Shown: positions 1-8,800 of the stretch, one piece after another
How the letters are laid out: each line of letters starts with the position of its first letter
Position numbering within the stretch: position 1 is the stretch's first letter
DNA from: Sulfuriferula multivorans
GTDB taxonomy: Bacteria > Pseudomonadota > Gammaproteobacteria > Burkholderiales > Thiobacillaceae
Length of the DNA stretch: 14,594 nucleotides
Reading direction: 5' to 3'
Assembly (NCBI GenBank): GCA_010365175.1
Contig: JAAFGW010000038.1
Coordinates: 1-14,594, forward strand
Notes under the pieces: model-generated
Seen by the model: only the letters and a program-made list of their open reading frames with translations
Database searches by the model: none
What the model was told of the DNA's origin: nothing
Position numbers and translations under genes: made by a program

Positions 1-30
1 TTGTTTCGTTCAGGAAATTTTACTCAAGTA

Positions 31-37
31 GAGGGAG
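31..37 (+). promoter_or_regulatory. Ribosome binding site of the cytochrome gene
   Basis: The purine stretch GAGGGAG lies 7 bases before the ATG at 45 and supports that start. Only 44 bases precede the gene in the window, too few to judge its promoter. Confidence 0.7.
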
Positions 38-44
38 AAATACG

Positions 45-617
45 ATGAAGGGCAGCATCTTTTGGGTCATGTTTGCTACGGCCTCGCTATTAGGGTGTAG
101 TAAATCCGAAGAGGCAGCTGTCTCTCCCCCCATCCTGGAAGTCCCGCAACAAGCCCAACAAGCTCCGATGGACTCACAGTTTGAACCGGTTCCGGCTCAA
201 ACCACCGAGCCTGTAGCCGCCGAGGGGGTAACACCTCCTACCCAACCATTGGTGGTGGCGCCCGCTGTCCCAGCCAAGTCCACGCAACCCATCGCTGCCA
301 AGCCTGTGCAAACCGCACCCGTAAGCCCAGCCACCATTGCTGCTGAGGCAAAGCCTGTCGCGCCCAAGCCAGACTTGGCGCACGGCCAGCAAATTTATCG
401 CCAGTCATGCGCTGTGTGTCACGACAAAGGGATCGCTGGCGCACCTAAACCAGGCGATACCCCTGCCTGGTCTGCACGGCTTGCACAAGGGATGGATGTG
501 CTTTACAGCACGGCCTTGCTTGGCAAAGGCGCGATGCCGGCCAAGGGGGGGAACCCATCCCTGGCCGATTCTGACGTCAAGGCTGCGGTCGATTTCATGG
601 CGGCTCAATCTCGCTAA
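45..617 (+). CDS. Cytochrome c5-like lipoprotein (class I c-type cytochrome)
   Basis: A 190-residue secreted electron carrier. Residues 1-18 are a short signal peptide ending in the lipobox LLGC, so Cys18 is predicted to be lipidated and to anchor the protein to a membrane face in the periplasm. Residues 20-108 form a long Pro/Ala/Gln-rich low-complexity linker that would hold the haem domain away from the membrane. The C-terminal domain (about 110-190) has one haem motif, CAVCH (Cys122, Cys125, His126), and a probable axial Met164 in GAMPAKGG. The pattern GAP-x-GD-x-x-W before the Met is typical of cytochrome c5. Redox partners are not shown by the sequence. The next gene begins 6 bp after the stop, so the two are probably co-transcribed. 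Family assignment is firm; the pathway is unknown. Confidence 0.92.
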   Translation: MKGSIFWVMFATASLLGCSKSEEAAVSPPILEVPQQAQQAPMDSQFEPVPAQTTEPVAAEGVTPPTQPLVVAPAVPAKSTQPIAAKPVQTAPVSPATIAAEAKPVAPKPDLAHGQQIYRQSCAVCHDKGIAGAPKPGDTPAWSARLAQGMDVLYSTALLGKGAMPAKGGNPSLADSDVKAAVDFMAAQSR

Positions 618-623
618 GACTTC

Positions 624-1382
624 ATGTCGCTTGTCTGCCCACATTGCGGTAGTCATCAGATCCGCAGCGCTGAGTTGCACGCCCATGACGGCGTACGACA
701 CATGCTGTTCAGCACGCCACGGCGCTGCCGCACATGCCGCAAGCGTTTCTGGACAGCCAATCCATACAAACCTTTATTGCTATTGACTGCGGTAGCCGTG
801 TTGGTCGGAATCACAACCTGGTTCGCGTTGGAGGACAGTCCCAACATGTCGGCCAGCCAGGCACCCAACAAGCTACCCCACGCCCGTGCAGCGCAGGGTG
901 ATGCCAAAGCCCAGTTGCAACTGGGCTTGCGCTATGTCGAAGGCGATGGCGTCATCCAGAACGACAAGGAAGCGGCCAAGTGGTTTGCGCTGGCGGCCAA
1001 GCAGGGTTTGCCTGAAGCGGAATATCACTACGGCCTGATGTTGTTGAAGGGCCGCGGCGTGGTGCAGGATTACAAAGCCGCCTTCAACTGGATTGAAAAG
1101 CCGGCAAAGCGCGGTTACGCCAAGGCCCAGTACAGCCTGGGCGAGCTCTATCGCTACGGCACCGGCACAACCATCAACAAGGCACGCGCCTATCTCTGGT
1201 TCAACCTCGCTGCGGCACAAGGTGTGGATGCCGCAGTCAAGGCGCGTGACGGCCTGGTATGGCAGTTAAAGCCTGAGCAGATTGTTGAAATGCAGGAAGA
1301 AGCCCGGCAGATGACCCGCTCTGCGCACACGCCGGCATCCGCGCCCACACTCGCACCCCAAGCCCCTCCCGCCACCCCCTGA
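624..1382 (+). CDS. Zinc-ribbon, single-TM, Sel1-repeat protein
   Basis: A 252-residue membrane protein with three parts. Residues 1-45 carry two Cys pairs, CPHC (5-8) and CRTC (35-38), the arrangement of a small zinc ribbon. Residues 50-69 are a hydrophobic transmembrane helix. Residues 86-200 contain about three Sel1-like repeats (SLR, alpha/alpha TPR-like), seen as recurring A-x-x-G-x-A-x-A-Q/E-x-x-L/Y-G-x-x-Y/L with G-x-G and A-x-x-W-F/I. The tail (233-252) is Pro/Ala-rich. By the positive-inside rule the basic, Cys-rich N-terminus is cytoplasmic and the repeats periplasmic. Sel1 repeats usually scaffold protein-protein contacts, so a role in assembling a periplasmic complex is plausible but inferred. 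There is no good Shine-Dalgarno before ATG 624; translation may be coupled to the cytochrome gene 6 bp upstream. Confidence 0.85.
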   Translation: MSLVCPHCGSHQIRSAELHAHDGVRHMLFSTPRRCRTCRKRFWTANPYKPLLLLTAVAVLVGITTWFALEDSPNMSASQAPNKLPHARAAQGDAKAQLQLGLRYVEGDGVIQNDKEAAKWFALAAKQGLPEAEYHYGLMLLKGRGVVQDYKAAFNWIEKPAKRGYAKAQYSLGELYRYGTGTTINKARAYLWFNLAAAQGVDAAVKARDGLVWQLKPEQIVEMQEEARQMTRSAHTPASAPTLAPQAPPATP

Positions 1383-1503
1383 TTTCGAAATTAATCATGC
1401 GCGTGACTGTTGTCGGAGCGGCCATAACCCATGCGAACTCAGTTCATACGGGCCTGCGCGGATAACGCATCCTGCTTCAGGTCTCCCAGTATCAAAACCG
1501 CAT

Positions 1504-2784
1504 TCAATCCCCATGAACATGGTCCGGCGAGGGCTTGCGCGATAGCCACACCCCCAGGGTGATAAGCAGACAAACCACGCCGGCCAGCGTGAAGGTAAGC
1601 GGTGCCCCCAAGCTGTGGGTGCCATATCCAATCGCGGGATAGGTAATCAACCAAAAAGCGTGAGTGAGTGCGAAATAGGCGGCATAAACCCGTCCCCGGT
1701 TTGCTTCGCTCGTGTGTTCAGCAAGCAGCGTCGACGAGGGAATCGCGATCAGCGCCTGGCCTGATCCATTGAAGAACCAAAGCAAGGCAAAAACCAGCAG
1801 CGGCGGCTGCAACACGCCCGGCAGCAAAAGCAAACCCAAGGCAAATCCGCCCAGAAGCAAGGCACGTTCCGCCCATCTGTGGCGCAATCCATGAAGTTCG
1901 ACGCGATTACTGGCCACTGATTCGTAGCGGCCCGTCGCACGGCCCAGCATGATTGCGGTGAGGGTGGACCCCACTCCGACGGCAGCCATTGCGATGACAA
2001 AACCGTTCTCGCCAAGGCCCAGGGTCTCACGCACATAAACAACGGTTGCGACGATTGCAGCCGCACCCGCAATGGCCTCGACAAAGCTAAATATCAGGGC
2101 ACGACGCAGCGACGCCTCGCGCAATAGCATCTGGATGCCGAAGCCCATTTCGCGCAAGAATGCCATCGGCAAAAACTTTGGGGACGGCTTGGAGACATGG
2201 CGCAAAGAACTAGCCGCTACCAATGCAGCAGAGACAAGATAACTCGCTGCATCGAACCAGAACAACCACTGCAGCCCCAGCAGGGCAACAAGAAGCCCGG
2301 CGAGCATGGGCGCCAGCATGGCTTCCATATCGACAGCCACGCGCGATAAAGACAGTGCCTTGACATAGTGTTCACGCCCAACCACATCGGGAATGCATGC
2401 ATCGTAGATCGGTGTGAAAAATGCGGTAGCTGCGTTGATCAAAAAGATCATCACGTAAACCTGCCACACGCTCTCGATAAACGGAAACAGCGCCAGAAGG
2501 CCAAATCGCACGACATCTGCAAGAATCAATATGTGCTTGCGGTTTACCCGGTCCGCAAGGACCCCCGCCGGCTGAGAAAACAGCAAAAACGCCAGAATCC
2601 GCAACATCAAAGCGTTGCCGATCACGACAGCAGCAGACCCGCCGCCCACCAACTGATGTGCGAACAAAGCCAACCCCACCGTTGTCACGCCGCTGCCAAT
2701 AAGCGAAATGACCTGGGCTGAAAATAGCAGCCTGAAATCGCGATTACGGGCGAGCGGATTTGCGAACAGACTGGTCAGAGTCAC
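1504..2784 (-). CDS. MFS transporter, EntS-like (MFS_3) family
   Basis: A 426-residue inner-membrane transporter with about 12 hydrophobic segments. The MFS loop 2-3 signature is seen as GVLADRVNRKH (residues 74-84), and the N-terminus (NPLARNRDFRLLFSAQVIS) is typical of the MFS_3/EntS-like group of proton-driven exporters. Such proteins export siderophores, drugs or other small molecules; the substrate cannot be told here. The start is a GTG at 2784, with a purine-rich GAAGAGAG stretch upstream; no ATG start fits the N-terminal family pattern better. It lies 108 bp downstream of the efflux operon on the same strand, with no clear terminator between, so read-through is possible but a separate promoter is equally likely. 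It converges with the Sel1 gene. Confidence 0.9.
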   Translation of the reverse strand: MTLTSLFANPLARNRDFRLLFSAQVISLIGSGVTTVGLALFAHQLVGGGSAAVVIGNALMLRILAFLLFSQPAGVLADRVNRKHILILADVVRFGLLALFPFIESVWQVYVMIFLINAATAFFTPIYDACIPDVVGREHYVKALSLSRVAVDMEAMLAPMLAGLLVALLGLQWLFWFDAASYLVSAALVAASSLRHVSKPSPKFLPMAFLREMGFGIQMLLREASLRRALIFSFVEAIAGAAAIVATVVYVRETLGLGENGFVIAMAAVGVGSTLTAIMLGRATGRYESVASNRVELHGLRHRWAERALLLGGFALGLLLLPGVLQPPLLVFALLWFFNGSGQALIAIPSSTLLAEHTSEANRGRVYAAYFALTHAFWLITYPAIGYGTHSLGAPLTFTLAGVVCLLITLGVWLSRKPSPDHVHGD

Positions 2785-2892
2785 TCTATTGGTCTCTCTT
2801 CACAGGCCAAGACGGCACCTCAAGCATTCCACCGGGACAATCGGAAACGCGTACCCCAACCTTACCTACAAAATCATGCGGCATCGCCCGGC

Positions 2893-3525
2893 TCACTTCG
2901 CCTGTTGAAGGCTTGCGTAAAATCCGCTCACTTTGACGGTAACGGTCACGGGCCGATCTCCACGATTACGCCAAAACCAACCGTGCGTTCCGTCAAACGG
3001 TGCGACAAATGTCCCTTGAGCACTGGTTTGCTGCTGGTCTTTCCAGTAACTGGTGAAATCTGACCCGGCATTCACGCGCTCGCCGTGCATGTCGAAATTG
3101 ACCTTTCCGCCTTCGGCTTTCCAGCTAAAGACGAACTGCTCACCTTGTCGCATGGTGGCCTTGATTTCATCGCCTTCGCCGGGTTGCAGGGTCAACATCA
3201 TTTCGTCACTGCGGAAAGGGGCTTCACTCGCGGTCACGATCGGCGCAGAGGCTTGTGCCGCCGGTGCAGCTGCAATCTCACTGTCGGGCTGCCGCGCAGC
3301 AGAAGTGTCCGGGATCAGTGCCGATGCAGCCTCAGTTTCAGTTTCAGTTTCAGGGGCACTGAGCGTAGTCAGCCCCAGTGCCTTTCCAATCCCGGTTGGA
3401 TCGATGCCATGCTCGGCCGGCAGCACGGTGGTAATCAGGATTGCAGCGGCGACGACGAGTGCGATGCCCGTCGCCTTGAACAATTGAGGCAAGCTTGGCA
3501 GCGGGTGTGTATTGTGTGTGGTCAT
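2893..3525 (-). CDS. Membrane-anchored periplasmic protein of unknown function
   Basis: A 210-residue protein. I chose ATG 3525 because AAGGA sits 7 bases before it; an in-frame TTG at 3540 would add five residues. Residues 17-36 form one transmembrane helix. Residues 56-103 are a low-complexity Glu/Thr/Ala/Pro linker that includes ETETETE. A compact C-terminal domain (about 107-205) has conserved-looking aromatic and His positions: FSWKAEGGKVNFDMHGE (H147), SYWK, and APFDGTHGWFWRNRG (H181). Its alternating hydrophobic pattern suggests a beta-sandwich. It resembles proteins annotated only as 'transmembrane anchor protein'. It starts 17 bp after the HupE-like gene, so it closes the efflux operon. 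I infer a periplasmic partner or metal-handling role for the HupE-like protein or the pump; the true function is unknown. Confidence 0.82.
   Translation of the reverse strand: MTTHNTHPLPSLPQLFKATGIALVVAAAILITTVLPAEHGIDPTGIGKALGLTTLSAPETETETEAASALIPDTSAARQPDSEIAAAPAAQASAPIVTASEAPFRSDEMMLTLQPGEGDEIKATMRQGEQFVFSWKAEGGKVNFDMHGERVNAGSDFTSYWKDQQQTSAQGTFVAPFDGTHGWFWRNRGDRPVTVTVKVSGFYASLQQAK
3333..3353. repeat. Hexanucleotide tandem repeat inside the anchor gene
   Basis: CAGTTT is repeated three times and followed by another CAG, 21 bases in all. On the minus strand it encodes the ETETETE part of the linker. The 6-bp unit keeps the frame, so copy-number change would alter linker length without disrupting the protein. 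Confidence 0.85.
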
Positions 3526-3542
3526 CTCTGGATCCTTCAATT

Positions 3543-4262
3543 CTAAAGTGTGAAATAGCTGGTTAGTTGATGGCCCATCAGGATGAATCCCGCGGCCATC
3601 AACACGGCATTGGTCGCGTATGCCTGACGCCAGAACGCACCGGAGCGTCGCCAGAATCCCATGGCAATGAGAATGGCGGCAAGCGCGAGTAACTGCCCGA
3701 GTTCAACCCCGACATTGAACGCGAGGATGTTGGGCACCAGTCCCTCCTGCGATAGCGTGAATTCCTGCAGCTTGGTGGCAAGACCGAATCCATGAAAAAA
3801 GCCAAAGATCAACACTGCGGCCTTGGTGTTGGGTTGAAAGCCCAGCACCCGTTTGAAGGCGCCCATATTGTCGAGCGCCTTGTACACGACCGAGAGGCCG
3901 ATGATGGCGTCGACAATGTAGGGATTGACGTGCGTTCCGCTGAGCACGCCGTACAGTAGCGTCGCGCTATGGCCGACGGCGAATAACGTGACGTAGATCC
4001 CAACCTCGCGCATTCGATACAGGAAGAAAACCACGCCGAATAAAAACAGCAGGTGGTCATATCCCGTGACCATGTGCTTGGCGCCCAGATACATAAACGG
4101 GATCAGTTGCATGCCGCTGGCTTGCTCGATAAACAGCTTGTCATCCTCGGCAACGCCGTGCGCGAAAACACCCGTCGCCATCAAGGCGAGCAGAAAAAAA
4201 GTCACCAAAGACAGCCAGTGAGCACGCAAAAAAGCCGTGATGCGTTGCTGCGCGAATGCCAT
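3543..4262 (-). CDS. HupE/UreJ family (HupE_UreJ_2) membrane protein
   Basis: A 239-residue polytopic inner-membrane protein. ATG 4262 is preferred because AGGGGA lies 7 bases upstream; an ATG at 4280 overlaps the czcC-like stop by 8 bp but has no such site. After an N-terminal hydrophobic segment (16-34) comes H35, then the family hallmark GAKHMVTGYDHLLF (H63, D69, H70), GHSATL (H98), FFHGFGLA (H157) and FNVGVELGQ (E187), all in or near membrane segments. Better-studied HupE/UreJ proteins are associated with nickel uptake for hydrogenase or urease, but this subfamily is often found away from those enzymes. Here it sits between an outer-membrane efflux factor and an anchored protein in an efflux operon, so metal movement is likely while metal and direction are open. 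Confidence 0.88.
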   Translation of the reverse strand: MAFAQQRITAFLRAHWLSLVTFFLLALMATGVFAHGVAEDDKLFIEQASGMQLIPFMYLGAKHMVTGYDHLLFLFGVVFFLYRMREVGIYVTLFAVGHSATLLYGVLSGTHVNPYIVDAIIGLSVVYKALDNMGAFKRVLGFQPNTKAAVLIFGFFHGFGLATKLQEFTLSQEGLVPNILAFNVGVELGQLLALAAILIAMGFWRRSGAFWRQAYATNAVLMAAGFILMGHQLTSYFTL

Positions 4263-4272
4263 TTCAACTCCC

Positions 4273-5520
4273 CTAGTCATGATCCAGCTCCCAAATCAGG
4301 TGCGCATCGACGAGCAACCCGTAATAAGCCCGCAAAGCGGAAGCCTGTGCCTGCAACGCGCTATTGACCGCGGCCGTTGCCTGGCGTCGTACAAGCAGCA
4401 TGGACTGCAACTCCGCTTCACCCAGCGCATAGGCGCGTTGCATGAGCGCCGCGTTCTCCTGCATGAAACTTGCGCCTTCGTTGGCAATTTGCAGACTGGC
4501 GTAGGCGCCCTGGGCCGTCGCGATAGCACTCGCGATGGCCGTTTCAAGTTCGCGCTGCTTGAGTTCGACTTCGCGGCGCGAAACCTCCACCGCCGCAACC
4601 GCCTTGGCGCTGTGCGAGTTCCGGGCACCTCCCGGGATCGGAACACTGACCATCACCCCGAAAATGCGCTCACGCCCCCCTAATTCGGACGTCGTATATC
4701 CACCCAAAGTAGGGTCTGGAATTTTGTCGGCGCGCGCGCGATCAGCATAGGCCTGTGTCTTCTGCATTTGCAATTTAGCGACTTTGAACTCATCGCTTTG
4801 CTCCAGAATACGCTCACGCCACGCGGCTGCATCCGTCGTTATTTCTGAGGGCATGGGCAAGGCCATGGCCTGCCGCTTCACCCCGGGGAAACGGGTAGAC
4901 AGGCGCGCCCAGGCCGCGGCAGCTTGGGTCTTGGCATCGTTATCCATGCGCCGTTGCTCGGCCAGGTCTGCGCGTGCAATGCTCAAATCCAGCTTCGACG
5001 CATCGCCGGCACGGATCCGCTTTTCAACCGCTCCCAGACTGGCCTGTGTTGACTGAAGGCTGCCTTGCGTCAGTTCATGTGCGCGTTCCGCTGCCAGCCA
5101 CTCCACCCATAAGGCCATCAATTCACGCGCCGACTCGTGCAATGCCTCGCCATATCGCGCCTTGGATTCTTCGACTGTTGTCTGCCCCAGCCTGCGATCG
5201 GCTTCAGCCTTGCCGGGGAGGCGAATCGCCCGTTCAACACCGACACTCCATTCGTTGTAAGCGTTGTAGCGAGAACCATTTTGTACTCTTCGCTGTTGAG
5301 TCCAGGTCCGCACCCCCCATTCGTGGGGCGATTGCTCGAGAATACGCGCCTCTTGCCTGGCCACCTCCAGGCCCTCTCGCGCCGCCGCGACTGCCGGGTC
5401 CTGTTCGAGCAATGGCCGGGCAATCTCGGTTGGCAGGAGCCCCGCTGGCGTGACTGGCTGCATGGCCTGTGCCGCACCCGAGACGGTCAGAAAACCCATC
5501 ATAAGCAATCGAATCATCAT
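4273..5520 (-). CDS. czcC: Outer-membrane efflux factor, TolC/CzcC family
   Basis: A 415-residue TolC-type protein, the outer-membrane channel of the tripartite pump. The start is ATG 5520, which overlaps the DUF3240 stop in an ATGA arrangement and follows AGGAGAG. A 19-residue signal peptide ends at AQA. The rest shows two similar halves rich in long Ala/Glu/Gln/Arg helices (for example around 140-210 and 290-390), the pattern that forms the periplasmic alpha-barrel. The motif VSVPIPGGARNSHSAKA in the second half is typical of the CzcC/CusC-like OEP family. The symbol is given by family and operon context; the exact metal is not established. It lies downstream of the pump gene, unlike the C-B-A order of the classical Cupriavidus czc operon. 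Confidence 0.88.
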   Translation of the reverse strand: MMIRLLMMGFLTVSGAAQAMQPVTPAGLLPTEIARPLLEQDPAVAAAREGLEVARQEARILEQSPHEWGVRTWTQQRRVQNGSRYNAYNEWSVGVERAIRLPGKAEADRRLGQTTVEESKARYGEALHESARELMALWVEWLAAERAHELTQGSLQSTQASLGAVEKRIRAGDASKLDLSIARADLAEQRRMDNDAKTQAAAAWARLSTRFPGVKRQAMALPMPSEITTDAAAWRERILEQSDEFKVAKLQMQKTQAYADRARADKIPDPTLGGYTTSELGGRERIFGVMVSVPIPGGARNSHSAKAVAAVEVSRREVELKQRELETAIASAIATAQGAYASLQIANEGASFMQENAALMQRAYALGEAELQSMLLVRRQATAAVNSALQAQASALRAYYGLLVDAHLIWELDHD

Positions 5521-5819
5521 GCGATCTCTCCTGCTTCGGTGACGGCTGACAGCCAATAGCGCAGCCCAGCGCCGGAAAACTGCTGGCGAAGGCTATCGAG
5601 CAATGAGGCTTTGTTGGCCGCAGACAAAATCACCTGGATCTCGATCGCGCGTGAACGGCCGAGAACCTGTTCGGTTTGATCCATGTTTTCATGCGCCATG
5701 CCATGCGCAGCAGTAACCGTGCTGGTAAAAAAAGACACATTGGGTGACAGCAGCAGCAAATCCAGCAACTTCTCCTCGACCGTGGGCGGACAAACCAGTG
5801 TTAAGCAAAGTTCAGACAT
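5517..5819 (-). CDS. DUF3240 family protein, PII-like small protein
   Basis: A 100-residue cytoplasmic protein. The start ATG 5819 overlaps the pump stop by 8 bp and has GAGAGG just upstream; a longer reading frame extends to 5846 without a better start. The sequence opens SELCLTLVCPPTVEEKLLDLLL, has HGMAHE (H39, H43) and EQVLGRSRAIEIQV in the middle, and ends LRYWLSAVTEAGEI. This is the DUF3240 pattern. Alternating beta-alpha-beta segments suggest a ferredoxin-like fold related to PII signal proteins, a group of which has been noted beside heavy-metal RND genes. A role in tuning pump activity or sensing cytoplasmic metal is therefore an inference. Its stop overlaps the czcC-like start by 4 bp, so it is made in step with the pump subunits. 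Confidence 0.85.
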   Translation of the reverse strand: MSELCLTLVCPPTVEEKLLDLLLLSPNVSFFTSTVTAAHGMAHENMDQTEQVLGRSRAIEIQVILSAANKASLLDSLRQQFSGAGLRYWLSAVTEAGEIA

Positions 5820-8800
5820 CGGAAACCTCTCGTTTCGGGAACGCAAAGCGTAAATACAAAATGGGGAGCAGCATCAGCGTCAGTACGGTGGCCGAGACCA
5901 GACCGCCGATGACGACAATGGCAAGTGGGCGCTGGATTTCTGAGCCCGGCCCGGTTGAGAACAGCAGCGGGATCAGGCCAAACGCGGTAATGGACGCAGT
6001 CATCAGGACCGGACGCAATCGCCGCTTCGCACCCTGAACGACGACTTCAGCCAGCTTCATGCCCTCGCTTTGCAATTGATTGAAATAGCTGACCAGCACC
6101 ACCCCGTTGAGCACCGCGATGCCGAGCAACGCGATGAATCCCACCGACGCTGGCACCGACAGGTATTCGCCCGTGACCCACAGCGCGACGATGCCGCCGA
6201 CCAGAGCAAACGGAACATTGCTGAGAATCAGCAACGCCTGACGCACCGAGCGGAAGGTAGAAAACAGCAGAACGAATACCAGCCCCAGTGCAACCGGCAC
6301 CACAACCGCCAATCGCGCTGCGGCACGCTGCTGGTTCTCGAATTGCCCCCCCCAGGTAATGCGGTAGCCGGTCGGCAGCGGGACTTTCTGCGAGACCAGT
6401 GCCTTGGCTTCTTCGACGAAGCCAACCAGATCGCGTCCGCCGACGTTGGCGATGACCACGCTATAGCGGCTGCCCATTTCCCGATCGATCTTGACCGGTC
6501 CTTCGGCACGTTCCAGCGTGGCAACGCTGGCCAACGGCACGCTGCTGCCGTCCTGAGTGGTGATGCGCATGGCTCTAAATTCCGCTGGCGACGTGCGGAT
6601 CGCCTCGGTGCCTCGCAAGACAATAGGCGTGCGGCGGTTGCCCTCGATCACGATGCCGGCCCGCTGACCCTCGATCTGTGTGCGCAGTGCATCCTGAATC
6701 TCTTCCACGCTCAAACCCAGCCGGCCGGCCTGCAAGCGATCAACCACCACCTGCAGATACTGCACCCCGTCGTTCTGGACGGTATACACGTCCTGGTTGC
6801 CAGGTACCGTCTTGAGCAACGCTTCGACCTGGCTTGCATATGCATTGAGCTTGTCGAGATCAGGCCCGAATATCTTCACGGCCAGATCGCCGCGCACGCC
6901 GATGATCATTTCCGACACGCGCATTTCGATGGGCTGGGTGAAGCTATACGAGATGCCTGGCATGGGGTCGAGCACTTTGCGTATCTCGTCCATCAGCGCC
7001 TCCTTGCTCTTCATGCGCCATTCGTCGCGCGGCTTTAACTGCAAATACGTGTCGGTCTGGTTGAGCCCCATCGGATCGAGACCGATTTCGTCGGAGCCGG
7101 CGCGTGCAACAATGCCAGTCACCTCGGGGATCGCTTTCATCAGCGCCTGATGAATCTTCAGGTCAAGCGCAGCGCTTTGCTCGAGGCTGATAGACGGCAG
7201 CTTCTCGATGCCGACGATCAAGTCCCCCTCATCCATGGTGGGCATGAAGGTCTTGCCTACCTGCGTGTAAACCACGCCCGCACCCACCAGCATCGCCACG
7301 GCGACGCCTACGACGATGCGCTGACGGCGCATCCCCCAGGCCAGCGCCGGTTCATAGAGCGCAAGCAGCTTGCGCGGCAACCACGGCTCCTCGTGCTTGA
7401 CCTCACGCAACAGGTAAGACGCCAGCACCGGAATGACAGTGAGCGACAACACGAGCGAGCCGGCCAGGGCGAACACGATGGTGAGCGCCACCGGCACGAA
7501 AAACTTGCCCTCAAGATCCTGCAAGGTGAGCAGCGGCAGAAATACCGTGATGATGATCAATATCCCGGAAGTCACCGGAACTGCCACCTCTCGCACCGCG
7601 CGATAGACCGTATGCAGCCGCGGCAGTTTGCCGGCCGTGGGGTCGGTCGCCAGGCGCTGCACGATGTTCTCGACCACGACCACAGCAGCGTCGAGCAGCA
7701 TGCCGATCGCAATCGCCAGACCGCCCAGACTCATCAGGTTGGCCGACATGCCAAAACTGCGCATCAGAATAAACGTGATCAGTGCAGCCAGCGGCAGCAC
7801 CAGTGCGACGGTCACCGCAGCGCGGACATTACCCAGAAACAAAACCAACAACACAATCACCAGAACCGTTGCTTCAAGCAACGCCGACGAGACCGCACCG
7901 ACGGCTTTATCGACCAGCGAGGCGCGATCATAGAAAACGTCGAGCCGTACGCCTTTGGGGAGCGTCGGTTGCAGTTCATCCAGTTTCTTGCGCACGCCTT
8001 CTACGACCTGTTGCGCGTTAGCCCCGCGCAGGCCCAGAACCAGACCCTGCACCGCTTCGCCTTTGCCGTTTTGCGTCACCACGCCATAGCGCGTCACGGT
8101 ACCGATCTTGGCCTCGGCCAGGTTTCCGAGGCGTATCGGCGCACCGTCCTTCATTGTGACCACGACCGCACGCAGGTCATCCAGATTCTTGATGCTGCCT
8201 TCGCTACGCACCAGCAGCACCTCGTCACCTTCACCAAGCCGGCCCGCGCCGTCGTTGCGGTTATTGGCGTCTATGGCCTCTTTCAGCTGCGCCATGTTCA
8301 CACCGCTGGCGGCCATTTTGATCTGATCAGGTACCACTTCGAACGCGCGCACCACCCCGCCCAGCGCATTTACGTCGGCCACGCCGGGCACCGTGCGCAG
8401 CGCGGGCCGGATCACCCAGTCGAGCAAGCTGCGGCGCTCAGCCAACGACAGCCCTTCGGCTTCGACCGTGAACATGAACATTTCCCCCAGCGGGGTGGTG
8501 ACCGGCGCCATACCACCTGAAATATCGGCCGGCAAGCTATCCTTCAATCCACCCAGCCGCTCGCTCACCTGCTGGCGTGCCCAGTAAATATCGGTTCCGT
8601 CCACGAAATCGATAGTCACATCGACCAGACCGTATTTGGTCACCGAGCGCAGGATTTTGGTTTTCGGGATGCCGAGCATTTCCACTTCGATCGGCACCGC
8701 GATGCGGCTTTCGACTTCCTCCGGCGTCATGCCGGGTGCCTTCATGATGATTTTGACCTGGGTGCTCGACACATCGGGGAAGGCATCGATCGGCAACCCG

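Noticed and set aside
337..786. Alternative plus-strand frame spanning the cytochrome and Sel1 genes
   Set aside because: It crosses two genes with clear domains and shows no domain or signal of its own.
1383..1503. Possible bidirectional terminator between the convergent Sel1 and MFS genes
   Set aside because: I found no convincing GC stem followed by a T-run in these 121 bases.
6070..7038. 322-codon plus-strand open frame within the pump gene
   Set aside because: Same reason: antisense shadow with biased composition and no family features.
7150..8520. 456-codon plus-strand open frame within the pump gene
   Set aside because: It is a His/Arg/Gln-rich shadow of the GC-rich czcA-like gene with no recognisable domain; the minus-strand pump is certain.
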